Source of the DNA: an uncultured Roseovarius sp.
GTDB taxonomy: Bacteria; Pseudomonadota; Alphaproteobacteria; Rhodobacterales; Rhodobacteraceae
Length of the DNA stretch: 64,000 nucleotides
Direction: 5' to 3'
Assembly: GCA_947497295.1 (NCBI GenBank)
Contig: CANMFU010000002.1
Location: 62,001 to 126,000 of the forward strand
Made by a program: the position numbers and the translations under genes. Numbering within the stretch: position 1 is the first letter of the stretch; the number at the start of each line of letters is the position of its first letter. The notes beneath the pieces were generated by a model. It made no database searches. It saw only the letters and a program-made list of their open reading frames with translations, and was not told where the DNA came from. This document shows positions 8,159-18,400 of the stretch, in pieces.

Positions 8159-8194
8159 TTGCGGTCGGCCCGGAAACATGAAGGCCGACCGCAA
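8159..8194 (-). terminator. Hairpin terminator after alcohol dehydrogenase
   Basis: A 12-bp perfect inverted repeat (TTGCGGTCGGCC / GGCCGACCGCAA) with a 12-nt loop, 7 bp beyond the adhP stop. It lacks a clear T tract, so it may act as an mRNA 3'-end stabiliser as well as a terminator. Confidence 0.6.
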
Positions 8195-8201
8195 CGCAAG
8201 A

Positions 8202-9236
8202 TCAGCTGGTGAGGTCAAGGACCATCCGGCCTTCGATCTTGCCGCTCCTCATCCGGTCAAGGATCGCGTTGATCTCGTCCAGGGGTGCTGTTTCGATCGT
8301 GGCCTTCACCCTGCCATCACTGGCGAACGCGAGCGATTCCTGCAAATCAAGCCGCGTCCCGACGATCGAGCCGCGCACCGTCACGCCGTTGAGCACCATC
8401 CCGAAGATGTTGAGCGGGAAATTACCCGGGGGAAGACCATTCAGCGCAACCGTGCCGCCGCGATCAACCATGCCGATGGCCTGCTCGAATGCCTTTTCCC
8501 CGACGGCGGTGACGAGGACGCCCTGAACCCCGCCGCCGGTTTCCTTCACCACCCTGGCAGCCGGATCGTCCTCGGTCCGGGCGTTCACGGTCACCTTGGC
8601 CCCAAGGCGCCGGGCAAGCTCGAGCTTGGCATCGTCGATATCGACGGCCACAACGTTCAGCCCCATCGCGACGGCGTATTGCACCGCCATATGACCCAGA
8701 CCGCCGATCCCCGAAATGGCCACGGTGTCGCCCGGCCTGGTGTCGGTCATCCTCAGACCCTTGTAGACCGTCACACCCGCGCAGAGCACCGGAGCGATTT
8801 CGTTGAAGCCGACGTTATCGGGAAGGTGGCCGATATAGTTGGGGTCGGCGAGCACGAATTCGGCAAAACCGCCATTCACGGAATAGCCAGTGTTCTTCTG
8901 GCTCTTGCAGAGCGTCTCCCACCCGCCGAGGCAGTGCCGGCAATGTCCGCACGCGGTGTAGAGCCATGGCACGCCGACGCGGTCACCCTCTTTCACATTG
9001 GTCACGCCCTTGCCAACAGCAGAGACGTATCCCACGCCTTCATGTCCGGGAATGAAGGGCGGCTGAGGCTTGACCGGCCAGTCGCCCTCGGCGGCGTGCA
9101 GATCGGTATGGCATACGCCGGACGCGTGGATGGCGACCTGGATCATGCCCGGCTCGACTTCCGGGATGGGGACCTCTTCGATCTGAAGTGGTGCCCCGAA
9201 TTCGCGGACAACGGCTGCTTTCATTGTATTGGTCAT
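8202..9236 (-). CDS. adhP: Zinc-dependent alcohol dehydrogenase (AdhP type)
   Basis: 344 aa, the normal length of medium-chain Zn alcohol dehydrogenases. Catalytic zinc ligands are visible in SGVCHTDLH (C42) and PGHEGVG (H65, E66). The structural zinc site is C96, C99, C102 and C110. The NAD-binding motif GIGGLGHMA is near 176-184. It oxidises ethanol or other primary alcohols to aldehydes in the cytoplasm. It starts 12 bp after the aldehyde dehydrogenase stop and has GGAGG just before its start, so the two form an operon that would convert ethanol to acetate in two steps. Confidence 0.93.
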   Translation of the reverse strand: MTNTMKAAVVREFGAPLQIEEVPIPEVEPGMIQVAIHASGVCHTDLHAAEGDWPVKPQPPFIPGHEGVGYVSAVGKGVTNVKEGDRVGVPWLYTACGHCRHCLGGWETLCKSQKNTGYSVNGGFAEFVLADPNYIGHLPDNVGFNEIAPVLCAGVTVYKGLRMTDTRPGDTVAISGIGGLGHMAVQYAVAMGLNVVAVDIDDAKLELARRLGAKVTVNARTEDDPAARVVKETGGGVQGVLVTAVGEKAFEQAIGMVDRGGTVALNGLPPGNFPLNIFGMVLNGVTVRGSIVGTRLDLQESLAFASDGRVKATIETAPLDEINAILDRMRSGKIEGRMVLDLTS

Positions 9237-9248
9237 CTTTTTTCCTCC

Positions 9249-10772
9249 CTAGAAAAAACCAAGTTTGTTGGGGTTGTAGCTGACCAGCATGTTCTTGGTC
9301 TGCTGATAGTGATCGAGCATCATCTTGTGGTTTTCGCGGCCGATCCCCGACTGCTTGTAGCCACCGAAGGCAGCATGGGCAGGGTAGGCGTGATAATTGT
9401 TGACCCAGACGCGGCCCGCCTCGATTGCGCGGCCCATGCGGTAGCAGGTGTTCATATCTCGTGACCAAACGCCCGCGCCAAGCCCGTACATCGTATCATT
9501 TGCGATCGCCAAGGCTTCTGCTTCGTCCTTGAATGTCGTGACGGAGACAACCGGTCCGAAAATCTCTTCCTGGAAAACACGCATACTGTTGTCGCCCTTG
9601 AAGATCGTTGGCTGGATGTAGTTGCCACCTGCCAATTCGCCGCCGAACTCCGCCGCAGCACCACCAATGAGAACTTCTGCCCCTTCCTCACGGCCGATCG
9701 TGAAGTAAGACAAGATCTTCTCCTGCTGGGCTGTGCTGGCTTGAGCGCCAACCATCGTTTCAGGGTCGCGCGGGTCGCCGTGCTTGATGGCTTTTACACG
9801 TTCTATGACGCGTTCCATGAAGGCGTCATAGATGTCTTCCTGCACCAAGGCACGTGACGGGCAGGTACAGACTTCGCCTTGATTGAACGCGAACAAGACG
9901 AAACCCTCGATCGCCTTGTCAAGGAATGCATCGTCCTCGCGCATGATGTCCGAGAAGAACACGTTGGGGCTTTTCCCCCCCAACTCAAGCGTGACCGGGA
10001 TCAGGTTCTCGGTCGCGGCCTTCATGATCGTGCGACCCGTCGCAGTAGAGCCTGTGAAGGCGATCTTGGCGATGCGCTTGGATGTGGCCAGTGCAGCCCC
10101 GACCTCGGCACCATAGCCGTTGACGATGTTCAGCACACCCGCCGGAAGCAGATCTTTGACGATCTCCGCCAAGACCATGATCGCAGCTGGTGTTTGTTCG
10201 GCGGGTTTCATCACGACACAGTTGCCCGCTGCCAATGCTGGCGCCAACTTCCAGGCTGCCATCAGGATCGAAAAGTTCCACGGGATGATCTGCCCGACAA
10301 CGCCCAGCGGCTCGTGGTAGTGGTAAGCCACCGTATCAGCGTCAATTTCGCTCATCGTGCCTTCTTGACCGCGCAGCACGCTGGCAAAGTACCGGAAGTG
10401 GTCCGCGGCAAGGGGAATGTCGGCGGCCATCGTTTCGCGGATTGGCTTGCCGTTATCCCATGTTTCGGCTTGGGCGAGCAGTTCAAGGTTGTCTTCAATC
10501 GCATCAGCAACCTTCAGCAACATGTTCGCCCTTTCGGTGCTCGATGTGGCACCCCAGGCAGCCTTGGCCGCGTGGGCGGCATCCAGCGCCAGGTTCACGT
10601 CATCCGCGTCCGAGCGTGCGATATCATTGATTTTTTCGCCTGTAATTGGCGTTACATTCTCAAAGTATCGACCGTTCACCGGGGGCACGAATTTGCCGCC
10701 GATATAGTTGTCATATTTTGTCTTGAACGGTGATGTGTACGTACCGGCTTCGGTATGTGCGAGATCTTTCAT
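9249..10772 (-). CDS. Aldehyde dehydrogenase, AldB/AcoD/ExaC type
   Basis: 507 aa. Shows the ALDH fold: [21 protein letters not shown] at the N-terminus, [27 protein letters not shown]-like FTGSTATGR, catalytic [12 protein letters not shown], and the active-site motif [17 protein letters not shown] with the reactive Cys near residue 302. The GEVCTCPSR form is characteristic of AldB/AcoD acetaldehyde dehydrogenases. ATG 10772 was chosen because GGAGGAAAGTACA precedes it; an upstream in-frame ATG at 10835 has no such site. Together with adhP it would carry out ethanol to acetaldehyde to acetate. A palindromic site and an AcoR-like gene lie just upstream and probably control it. Confidence 0.93.
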   Translation of the reverse strand: MKDLAHTEAGTYTSPFKTKYDNYIGGKFVPPVNGRYFENVTPITGEKINDIARSDADDVNLALDAAHAAKAAWGATSSTERANMLLKVADAIEDNLELLAQAETWDNGKPIRETMAADIPLAADHFRYFASVLRGQEGTMSEIDADTVAYHYHEPLGVVGQIIPWNFSILMAAWKLAPALAAGNCVVMKPAEQTPAAIMVLAEIVKDLLPAGVLNIVNGYGAEVGAALATSKRIAKIAFTGSTATGRTIMKAATENLIPVTLELGGKSPNVFFSDIMREDDAFLDKAIEGFVLFAFNQGEVCTCPSRALVQEDIYDAFMERVIERVKAIKHGDPRDPETMVGAQASTAQQEKILSYFTIGREEGAEVLIGGAAAEFGGELAGGNYIQPTIFKGDNSMRVFQEEIFGPVVSVTTFKDEAEALAIANDTMYGLGAGVWSRDMNTCYRMGRAIEAGRVWVNNYHAYPAHAAFGGYKQSGIGRENHKMMLDHYQQTKNMLVSYNPNKLGFF

Positions 10773-10876
10773 TGTACTTTCCTCCTGAATGCCCAAGTCC
10801 TCCACCTGGGCTTGGGCGTAATCTGACATGTGCATCAGCGTCCGTCAGCAGGACGAAATCGAACGATCGTCGCAAG

Positions 10877-10894
10877 TGTCTCACATCTGAGACA
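10877..10894. promoter_or_regulatory. Palindromic operator candidate upstream of the aldehyde dehydrogenase
   Basis: TGTCTCA-CATC-TGAGACA is a perfect 7-bp inverted repeat with a 4-bp spacer. It lies between the stop codon of the AcoR-like regulator (10902) and the aldehyde dehydrogenase start (10772). A Fis-type HTH dimer would suit such a site. It has no T tract, so a terminator is less likely. Confidence 0.55.
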
Positions 10895-10901
10895 GGTCCG
10901 G

Positions 10902-11891
10902 TCAGATATCGTTCAGACCGAGCCGCCTCATCCGTCGATAAAGCGTAGCACGTCCCACACCAAGCTGGCGGGCGGCCTGTGAGACGTTGCCATCTGCCCG
11001 AGCAAGGGCACGCAATACCGCGGCGCGATCGGCCCGTTCGAATCCCGATGGGCCATCTTTACGACCTAAGATATCTGATGCCGGTCGCGCTTTAAGTGGC
11101 CCGGTGGTGGCCAGATCAAATGCGCGGCGCGCTTCGCGGGTCGCGCCAACGACGAGGTCGTCCTCGTCAATTGCAAGAAGCGTCGCGGCTTCGTTGTTAT
11201 CGGAATCCGCAACAATGATCCGTGCTGAGGGGAATGCGGCTCGAAAATTGGCTTCTTCGATGGCACGGGCGGTTTGGTTGACTTGTGCCGCGATCAGGCG
11301 ATTAAACGCCTCCGTCTGGTCAACGCGAGCGGATGATACGTCCAACGCAGCCAAAATCTGCCCGTTTGGTCCGAAAATTGGCGCGTCCATGCAACTCATA
11401 CCCGTGTTGCGGGCGTGAAAATGGTCGTCTTGATGAATGATAAGCCGACGGCATTCGGTCAGGCAGGTACCGATACCGTTCGTGCCCTCGCGCTCCTCGC
11501 TCCAGATTGCGCCGGTGGATAGACCCCAGCGTTCAAACGTCGACGTGTCTGCGTCCGCCATACGTTTATCCAGAATCACGCCATCTGCGTCCGTCAACAA
11601 CACCGCGCAGCCCGATCGGCCGACCAATGAATACAGACCGTCCAGACGAGGTGCAGCAACCATCATAAACTGTTCGTTGGCGGCAATCCGGGACCGAAAC
11701 TCCGCCTGTTCGAGTTTGTCAGGTGCGCGATGGTTGTTGGGATCTAGACCGTGCTTCTGCACAGACCGATGCCAGCTTGCCGCTATTTGCGAACGAGCTG
11801 CAGCAGAAGCAGAGCTTGTTGCTTCGAGAACTCTATCGGCATGCGACGTCTTACGTTCCATCGGCGACCCGTCTGGCGCTAAGTTGCGCAT
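10902..11891 (-). CDS. AcoR-like GAF/Fis-HTH regulator lacking the AAA+ domain
   Basis: 329 aa. The first part matches the N-terminal region of AcoR-type activators: SWHRSVQKHGLDPN near 43-56, then a GAF-like sensor with LLTDADGVILDKR, EEREGTNGIGTCL, HFHARNTGMSCMDAPIFGPNG and LAALDVSSAR. The C-terminus is a Fis-type HTH (AVLRALARADGNVSQAARQLGVGRATLYRRMRRL, about 285-325). The central sigma-54 AAA+ ATPase (GAFTGA motif) of classical AcoR, normally 230 residues, is absent, and the length confirms this. It therefore probably controls a sigma-70-type promoter or works by repression. It is codirectional with the aldehyde dehydrogenase. The ATG at 11891 lacks a good SD; ATG 11861 is an alternative. 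Confidence 0.87.
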   Translation of the reverse strand: MRNLAPDGSPMERKTSHADRVLEATSSASAAARSQIAASWHRSVQKHGLDPNNHRAPDKLEQAEFRSRIAANEQFMMVAAPRLDGLYSLVGRSGCAVLLTDADGVILDKRMADADTSTFERWGLSTGAIWSEEREGTNGIGTCLTECRRLIIHQDDHFHARNTGMSCMDAPIFGPNGQILAALDVSSARVDQTEAFNRLIAAQVNQTARAIEEANFRAAFPSARIIVADSDNNEAATLLAIDEDDLVVGATREARRAFDLATTGPLKARPASDILGRKDGPSGFERADRAAVLRALARADGNVSQAARQLGVGRATLYRRMRRLGLNDI

Positions 11892-12396
11892 AGTCTAAGA
11901 AAATCGAAACAATTAGCAAGATTTCATATCCGGCAAGCTGCAGCGTAGAAAAGCGAGATGATGAGGGTTCTTGCAACCAGCTCTGGCCCAACATACTTCG
12001 ATCGGCATTGAACAGCTTTCCAGTAGCTGTGACAGCTAAGTGCGGTTCGTGTCCCTTGGTGCGATTTGCAGCATCGTTCAAAAGGGCTTGAAGCTGCCTT
12101 GCGGCGGTGCAGAGAAAATCGAGCTTTGATGGTCGCCTGAATGTCAGCTTCACTTGATCGCTCCATGAGATTTCGCGCCTGCGGAGAAAGTCCGGAATCC
12201 GCCCTTTGTACGAGCGCATGGTCCGTGTTGCGCGAGGCTCGAAGCTCGTGGACGGGTTGGGAGCGGTCAACTGCTACGCGCGTGATGAACGGCATTTTGA
12301 ACCGAAGTTTACATATCTATCGTTGTGATCGAGCAAGAGACCCGCTTTCCTCGCCGTTCGGGCGTACGTAGAGAGCATGGAAATGGCCTCCCGCCA
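11892..12396. other. Gene-poor stretch at the presumed left side of the transposon
   Basis: 505 bp without a supportable gene. Open frames exist on the minus strand but have no recognisable motif or ribosome binding site. The left end of the tni transposon should lie here or further left. I found only weak partial matches to the right-end sequence (GTGACAGCTAAGTG near 12026). Confidence 0.3.
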
Positions 12397-12660
12397 CTAC
12401 TCCCAACTTTTATCGATGAAGCGCTTCATGTCGAAATCCGGATCTCGTGGCCCCATGCGTTCGACCTGCTCCTGAAGCGAACGCACAGGTTTGCGCAAAT
12501 CTTCTTTAGCCTTCAGGCGTTGGAGTTCGCGAAGTAACACCGTCTTCAGGTGGTCATTGTACACATCAGACGACACGTTCACCTCGGCCAACCGCAACAG
12601 CAAAGACTTCAATCGCTCAACTTCATCATCCAACGCTGATCCTCCTTGCGACAAGCTCAT
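12397..12660 (-). CDS. Small unknown protein of the tni operon
   Basis: Up to 87 aa (ATG 12660). A TTG start at 12633, with GGAGGATCAGCG directly upstream, gives 78 aa and may be the real start. Both overlap the tniQ 3' end, so the gene is translationally coupled to it. The sequence is charged and helical (DDEVERLKSLLLRLAEV ... LKTVLLRELQRLKAKEDLRKPVRSLQEQVERM) and probably forms a coiled coil, followed by an acidic and aromatic tail ending FIDKSWE. I do not recognise a family. It is not a resolvase (TniR) and has no catalytic motif. Its place as last gene of the transposition operon suggests an accessory role in transposition or target choice. Confidence 0.6.
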   Translation of the reverse strand: MSLSQGGSALDDEVERLKSLLLRLAEVNVSSDVYNDHLKTVLLRELQRLKAKEDLRKPVRSLQEQVERMGPRDPDFDMKRFIDKSWE

Positions 12661-14452
12661 GCTCTGCAATTTTCGATCTCTCGTAGGCACGAACGTGTCG
12701 GCCACGGCAGGTGACTGTCGGAACCCCTTCCCTATCCAGCTGTCGCGCCAAATGTATCGGGGCAACCTGCGCCGATGTCGCAAGCTGTCCAAGCGTGAGG
12801 AAACGCGCCTCGAACTCCCTAATACTGGACTTGGTTATCAGGGAATGACGGTGATTGGTATCTGGGTTGAGGCGCTTCGCGTGACCAAGATACCCCGCAT
12901 CCCGAAGCGCCCGAATGGCTCCGACCCCAATTTTCAGGTAAGCTGCGGCTTCTAGCGGCGTGAGGTCTCGCGTGGCGATCGGGTTGTCGCGCGCGCCAAC
13001 GTCCACATCTTGCGGCACACGGATCGCCTGAAGTCCTGTCACGTCCGCGCTGCGGGAGAAACCGCCAATCTTGCCCTCCTGCCAGAGAGTGATGATACGA
13101 ACCAGTCCGATGCGATGGTTTCGGCAATGGTCACGAAGCGGGAGGAACGCCCCGACATCGGTTAATTCAGGCAAGGCCGCCACGTCTGCCAAAAGCCGAT
13201 CCACATCTTCGGCGTAGGCATAGCGCAGCGCGGTTCCAAACCGGATCGAGCGCAATATCCCCTGTTCAATCAGCCCCTTCACCTGCGCCGGAAGCACATT
13301 TAACGCTGCTGCCGTGGATTTGAGATTTCGCAATCCGCCCCAGAAGTCGGTCGCCCTGGATAACTGGTCAGGCGTCGTTTCCGTCAGCGCTGCGGCTTGG
13401 GCCTCAGAGAGGTTATCGACGTGACCGATCAGCCGTTTAAGAAATTCCACCCCAAGCCCCGACTGTTCACGGGCGGATTCAAACGAAATGCGCTTCACAG
13501 CAGGTACGGTTCTGCCCAGCACACGCCTCTTGGGTTTCATCGTGTAGTTTCGGACTGCAAACGCATGAACGCAATTGACGATGGACTGGACCTCCGCGTC
13601 GCCATGCACGGATCGCAACCAGACATAAAATGCCCCCAAGTCTGTCGAGAAATAAGGACGTCGAGCACTGGACCGGGATTTCAGCCCCTCCATGCAGGCC
13701 ATAAGACTGGCCGGCCCAGCGGAAAGAACACCAAGACCCTCATCGCAGACCTGACGTGCCAGCTCAGGCCTGACTTCTGTGCAGTTCGGCAGAGGCGCCC
13801 CGCAGATCGTGGCACCAAGGGTCAGGCAAGCACCGTGTAACTGGCTGAGTTCCAACCCACCCAGCCAATCCGTCTGCGGACCGCAGTCGATGCGCATCCT
13901 CACATACGCTTCGAACGCATTTGGAAGATACGTCGTAGGCTTGTCTGCCGCTTTCTTCAGGTCATCACGGTAGCGCTTGACCTGTGCAACGATGTCGTAG
14001 GTTTCGTGCGAGGTCCCTGCTCGGGGCAGTTCAACAAGCGCTATATTATGGCGTTCGCAACCGTGCAGGCACAAGACGTTCCATTCCAGACGCTGGTGCG
14101 CTCCATGAACCCCTTCCTGCGTGAGCGCCTCTTCCATACAGATAGGGCAGACCCGTGTCGCCGTCCGCCGAAAGACGCCGGTGCTGCTTCGGGTCTGCCC
14201 GATCCGGTAGCGCCCGATCCCGATCTTTTCCGGGTTCCAGCGCTCCAGTTGCGCGAGGCTGAGCCCGGTCACATCTGCAAGACAAGAAAGCTGCTCCGGA
14301 TAACCAGTGCAAAGGAACGGCCACCTCAACCCTAAATCCGAGCATAGGTCCCGTGGGGCGATCCCGTTTCTCGCCGCGATCCGCGAGACGATGCTTGCGG
14401 GGGTCTCACCGGCAAAAGGGGCAACCGTCAGGCCGAGTTGTCGTTCATGCAT
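12626..14452 (-). CDS. tniQ: TniQ family transposition target-selection protein (free-standing)
   Basis: About 608 aa from ATG 14452, which overlaps the tniB stop as ATGCATGA; upstream in-frame ATGs exist to 14485. The N-terminal TniQ domain is clear: GETPASIVSRIAARNG near 15-30 and a zinc-binding set C102-x2-C105 (VCPICMEE) with C132-x2-H135. The C-terminal half carries at least two excisionase/MerR-like HTH segments (STAAALNVLPAQVKGLIEQG; LTPLEAAAYLKIGVGAIRALRDAG). TniQ/TnsD proteins bind the attachment DNA and recruit the AAA+ regulator. This is the second TniQ-type module in the operon, because the transposase carries its own. Its target is unknown; the nearby tRNA-Arg gene is the obvious candidate. 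Confidence 0.88.
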   Translation of the reverse strand: MHERQLGLTVAPFAGETPASIVSRIAARNGIAPRDLCSDLGLRWPFLCTGYPEQLSCLADVTGLSLAQLERWNPEKIGIGRYRIGQTRSSTGVFRRTATRVCPICMEEALTQEGVHGAHQRLEWNVLCLHGCERHNIALVELPRAGTSHETYDIVAQVKRYRDDLKKAADKPTTYLPNAFEAYVRMRIDCGPQTDWLGGLELSQLHGACLTLGATICGAPLPNCTEVRPELARQVCDEGLGVLSAGPASLMACMEGLKSRSSARRPYFSTDLGAFYVWLRSVHGDAEVQSIVNCVHAFAVRNYTMKPKRRVLGRTVPAVKRISFESAREQSGLGVEFLKRLIGHVDNLSEAQAAALTETTPDQLSRATDFWGGLRNLKSTAAALNVLPAQVKGLIEQGILRSIRFGTALRYAYAEDVDRLLADVAALPELTDVGAFLPLRDHCRNHRIGLVRIITLWQEGKIGGFSRSADVTGLQAIRVPQDVDVGARDNPIATRDLTPLEAAAYLKIGVGAIRALRDAGYLGHAKRLNPDTNHRHSLITKSSIREFEARFLTLGQLATSAQVAPIHLARQLDREGVPTVTCRGRHVRAYERSKIAEHELVARRISVG

Positions 14453-15428
14453 ATCGATGACGCCCATCCTCAGATCCGTCATCAAAGCACTGCCGCGGAT
14501 CGATCCGGGTGAAATCCTCAGCCAGAAATGGGTTGAGTCCCTGGATGGCAGCGGTGCGCATAAAATAGACCTCCGCGAAATGGCGTTTGGAAAGGGAAGC
14601 TTCCAAACCGTCAGATCGCAGAGCGCGCGTCAGGGCTTCGACGATAAACTGTGCCAAGAGGCCGAACTCGTAGTCCGCCGCATGCATCAGGCGGGAAGCG
14701 AACTCTGTCGTTCTCACGTCTTCATCGCGCGGCACCTTCGCCCTGTCGCAGTAGCGCGTCACGAGGCCCAGGACCTGATCCTGCCCTGCGTATTGCGATA
14801 GGCGCTCGATTTCGATCGGGTACATGCGGCGCGCCAACTGCGCATCCTGATTGATGATCGACTTGAGGCCAGGCATTCCGGTCAGGAGCAGGCCGACAGG
14901 CCACTGACTATTCTCCATCAGGGACTTGAGCGTATTGACGATAGCCTGACGTTCCTTGTCGGTCTGGTGCTGAGCCAAATCCTGCGCCTCATCCATGTGC
15001 ATGAAAAGGGTTTTCCGCAACTTGAACTGCTGCTTTACGAGGCCCCAAATGACCGCTGCTGACCGGTCACGGACAAGCGGGTAGCCCGCCGCATGCAGCG
15101 CCGCCGTTGCCACGAACTTCATCGTGGCAGGCGAGGGCACCTTGAGGCTGATCAACTCGTTCACCCCGTCTGGGCCGTCAAACACCAGCCTTTTCCGGTA
15201 GCGTCGCCTCAGCTCCTGGATCGCCGTTGTCTTGCCCGCGCCCGAGCGACCAACTAGGACGATTCCCCTGAGGTCGGATACAATGCCTTCGGCAAGGTCC
15301 GCGCGCCGTTGTTCAAGCAGCTGGTCGAAATATTCATCAAGGCGGTCATAGGCCATGGTCGGGACATATGCCGCCCGAATGTCCTGAATGATCTGGCGGA
15401 CCTCAGGATTACTCTTGTTCGCCGTCAT
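14445..15428 (-). CDS. tniB: TniB/TnsC-like AAA+ ATPase, transposition regulator
   Basis: 327 aa. Walker A GRSGAGKTT at 60-68, Walker B LFMHMDEAQD at 141-150, sensor region LLLTGMPGLKSI near 184-195, and RRMYPIEIERLS with an arginine-finger-like pair. This is the TniB/TnsC group of AAA+ proteins, which assemble on target DNA and activate the DDE transposase. Its ATG overlaps the last 20 bp of the transposase gene, and its stop overlaps the tniQ start, so the operon is translationally coupled. Length is typical of TniB (about 300) rather than TnsC (about 550). Confidence 0.9.
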   Translation of the reverse strand: MTANKSNPEVRQIIQDIRAAYVPTMAYDRLDEYFDQLLEQRRADLAEGIVSDLRGIVLVGRSGAGKTTAIQELRRRYRKRLVFDGPDGVNELISLKVPSPATMKFVATAALHAAGYPLVRDRSAAVIWGLVKQQFKLRKTLFMHMDEAQDLAQHQTDKERQAIVNTLKSLMENSQWPVGLLLTGMPGLKSIINQDAQLARRMYPIEIERLSQYAGQDQVLGLVTRYCDRAKVPRDEDVRTTEFASRLMHAADYEFGLLAQFIVEALTRALRSDGLEASLSKRHFAEVYFMRTAAIQGLNPFLAEDFTRIDPRQCFDDGSEDGRHRYA

Positions 15429-18400
15429 CGCTGAACCTCCATTCGGGTTGGGGACCGTCAGACCGCTGGGGTTGGTCTAAACCATCACTGGCTGGGGGCG
15501 TACCTGCGCTGGCTGGCCCATTGGACGCTGCAATGTCCGAAAGAGTGCCGGTCAGGCTTGCTGTCCCCACGGCCCGATGCTCTTCGACCGCCTCGCGCGG
15601 GACAGCGCCAAAACTCAGACCGTAGAAGCTTTCATGCTCGGCCCGGCGAATATCCTTCGCAGAAACGGTCAGTGGGCCGATCTGACGCCATGCTCGTTGG
15701 TGATCGTCTATCTGCTTTATGCGCTCGAGCGCCGCATCGACGACCTCAATGTGGAGACGCGCCGCGGCCTTGTTCGACCGGCGCAGATCCCGGATGGTCG
15801 CCTCCCACACCGACAGCGACACTCCGCGCGCATTCTGTAGCCCCGCAGGTATGGTATGCCATGCATCATCGAACCAGGCAGACAGGTGTCCCATGTCCTC
15901 CGGGTCGAGGCGAAGGTCGATCTGCTGAGAGCCGCGCCGCTGGAAAAACGCTGCGAGATCGCGACTGGTGTAGGCTATCCCGCAGACAAGTACGCCGTGC
16001 CGACCAAGCTGGCGTTGCAGGGGAATTCCAAGGAAATGACGCAGATCATGGGGCGACTTGGCAGGACTATATCCGTACAGCCCCATCAACCGGTCCCACG
16101 TATCCGCGGGGGTGGCATACTCAAGGCCGCGATGCGGGCGGTGATGGTAAGCATCGACGACGAAGCGCACCATGAGTTCCACAATGCTGTCAGCAGTATG
16201 AACCACATTCTGATCGGCCGGGTAGTCACCGCGTTCTTGCGGATTGCCGAACGTCCGCGCTGTCAGAAACGGCATGAGCATGGTGCCGAACGTCCGGAAG
16301 ATTCGCTCTATGCGCCCCCGCAGCTTCGGCACGCCTGCTGGTAGCACCTCATACCCAATCCCGAGATCTGATAGAGCGGCTTTGAAGTCCGGATTGACGA
16401 AAGCAGCCCCGTTGTCCACCACGACGTTGAAGACGTGACCGTGCTGGCTCCAATCCTTTGTACACCCAAGCTGCCTTGATATTTCACTCTTGTTTCGCAT
16501 GGCCAACCACAAGGTTGCCAATGCCGTTTCGACATTTGGCGTCCTCGCAACCTTGATGGCCAAGATCACCCTCGTCGCCGCGTCGATAGCCGCGCAAATC
16601 CAGAACCGACCTGTCCGAAGTTCATCGAACCTCGGCTCGCTCACATCGACCCCCGCATCCTCCAGGAACGCAAGGAGATCGATCTGCCACTCGTCCATTT
16701 CGATGCGCTGCAAGGGGGCTTCAATTTCGAGGCCCTGACCATAAGGCCCGAACTTGTTCTTGGCTTTGGCTATCCCCTCCCGCGCCGCACAAGTCTCGAA
16801 TTGGTTCAGGTCCTCGATGCGTCGCCTGACAGTCCTTTCGGATACTTGCTGCTCCGGTAACTGATCGTCCAGCACGAGCGAGGTATTCAACGCGCGTATC
16901 AGCCGATTGGCTTCTTCCGCGACGCGAGGGACGTTGGCCCGATTGGGGTGCAAATAGGTTTTGATCGCCGTCTGAATAATCCCCTCGACTTGCGACGAAA
17001 CACGTTTGGCGTTGGCGCCATTGAACCGGCTTTTCTTGACGAAACACATGGGATCGCGTGTTTCCTCCCATGCCCGCACCCAAGCCATCAGCGATGTACG
17101 ACCGGGATTTTTCATGGAGAGAAGCTTGCCCAGTTCGGCCGCGTCCCCGCCCAGACGTATGTGCTCCAGAATCCTGGCCTCAACCCGCTTTGCCAAATCT
17201 GGGAGGAACGAAGTGCATGAGTCATTGGAGCGGCTCACCTCGCCGTTCTTCTCAGCTTCTAGAAAACAATTTACGTACAGCTTCTTACGGAAAATCCGGG
17301 ATTTTTCCACCGCGCTCATCCGACTGATGAGCGCGGTGCCTGCCAATGCCCGGCGCGCAGCTTGGGCACTTGAAAAGTACCCGTATTCGATGACTGCGGC
17401 GAGTTCACCCAAAGAGATGAAGTTCTCAAGGAACTGGGTCAGGCTATTAGCCGTGACAACGGTCGTCCCTCGACGATAGCGACCAGATGCGGCCAAGCCG
17501 GAGAGCATTCCGTGCTGGACCAGATATCCGACGGTTTTGACGGTCACTCGCAGCCGCCGAGCGGCCTCACTGACCGAAAGACGGCTCCCACCTTGTGCGT
17601 TGGCTTCGTCCGCGACATCGTCAGATGAACACCCTGCTGCTCGAAAGGACGTCTTTTCACGCTCATAGGCGTCGAGCATTTGCTGGGTGACGAAGCTCAT
17701 TGCAATGATACCGCCACCTGCATCACGCTCTGCGAGGCCGCGGTAGATCAGATCCTCTGCGTTACGCTTGGCAAACCCCTTCAGCAGCAGCGATTTCTGA
17801 GCGTTCGAGGACGCCATTCCATCCGAAGGCACCCCAAGAACGAGCACCCCTTTTCTGACTGAGAAGTTGTCGAATACGTGTCGCCGAACGACGTCACGAA
17901 GGGGTTCGAACTCATCACCGAGACTCCGACTTTTCAGCCATGCCATCCAAGGCCCGAAGAGCCGACCGAAGAACCTGCTATCCACCCCGTCCTCACGGGC
18001 CATCGCATCAAGGCAGTCAGAGAGGGCCGCGGGACCGTCTTTCAATATGTCATAGCCTTGATCTCCATACCTCATCCATTCGGGCTCGCTGTGTCCCTTC
18101 AGCGCTGCGTCTGGTCCCTTCGCAATACGCATGCCCAGCACTTCGCATGCGCGGGACGCCACATTGAGTTCCAGACGGTCAATCCATCGCTCGCCCCGCT
18201 CGCTCAGGATGCGGTTGGTGAGATACAACTCGAAAGCGCTGTCGTTCGCTTGCGCCACCGGCTGGCCTAAGATCCAGCCGTGATACTTCCGAAGCTGCGC
18301 GGCAAAATCTTTGGCGTCCTTGTAGAATTTCTCGGCAGGGAGGCACACGAGCATGCACCCGTGATCCGAACAACTCCTGATCGATGAGAATTTCCACTGG

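Noticed and set aside
8061..9464. 467-aa open frame opposite adhP
   Set aside because: Covers a complete alcohol dehydrogenase on the other strand and has no recognisable motif.
12010..12160. GTGACAGCTAAGTG and TGTCAGCTTCACTT as a possible transposon left end
   Set aside because: Only partial similarity to the right-end repeats, and no TGTCAG-TGACAG array. Not enough to call an end.
11851..12295. Two minus-strand open frames (139 and 123 aa) left of the tni operon
   Set aside because: They overlap each other, lack ribosome binding sites and show no family motif. One overlaps the AcoR-like gene start.
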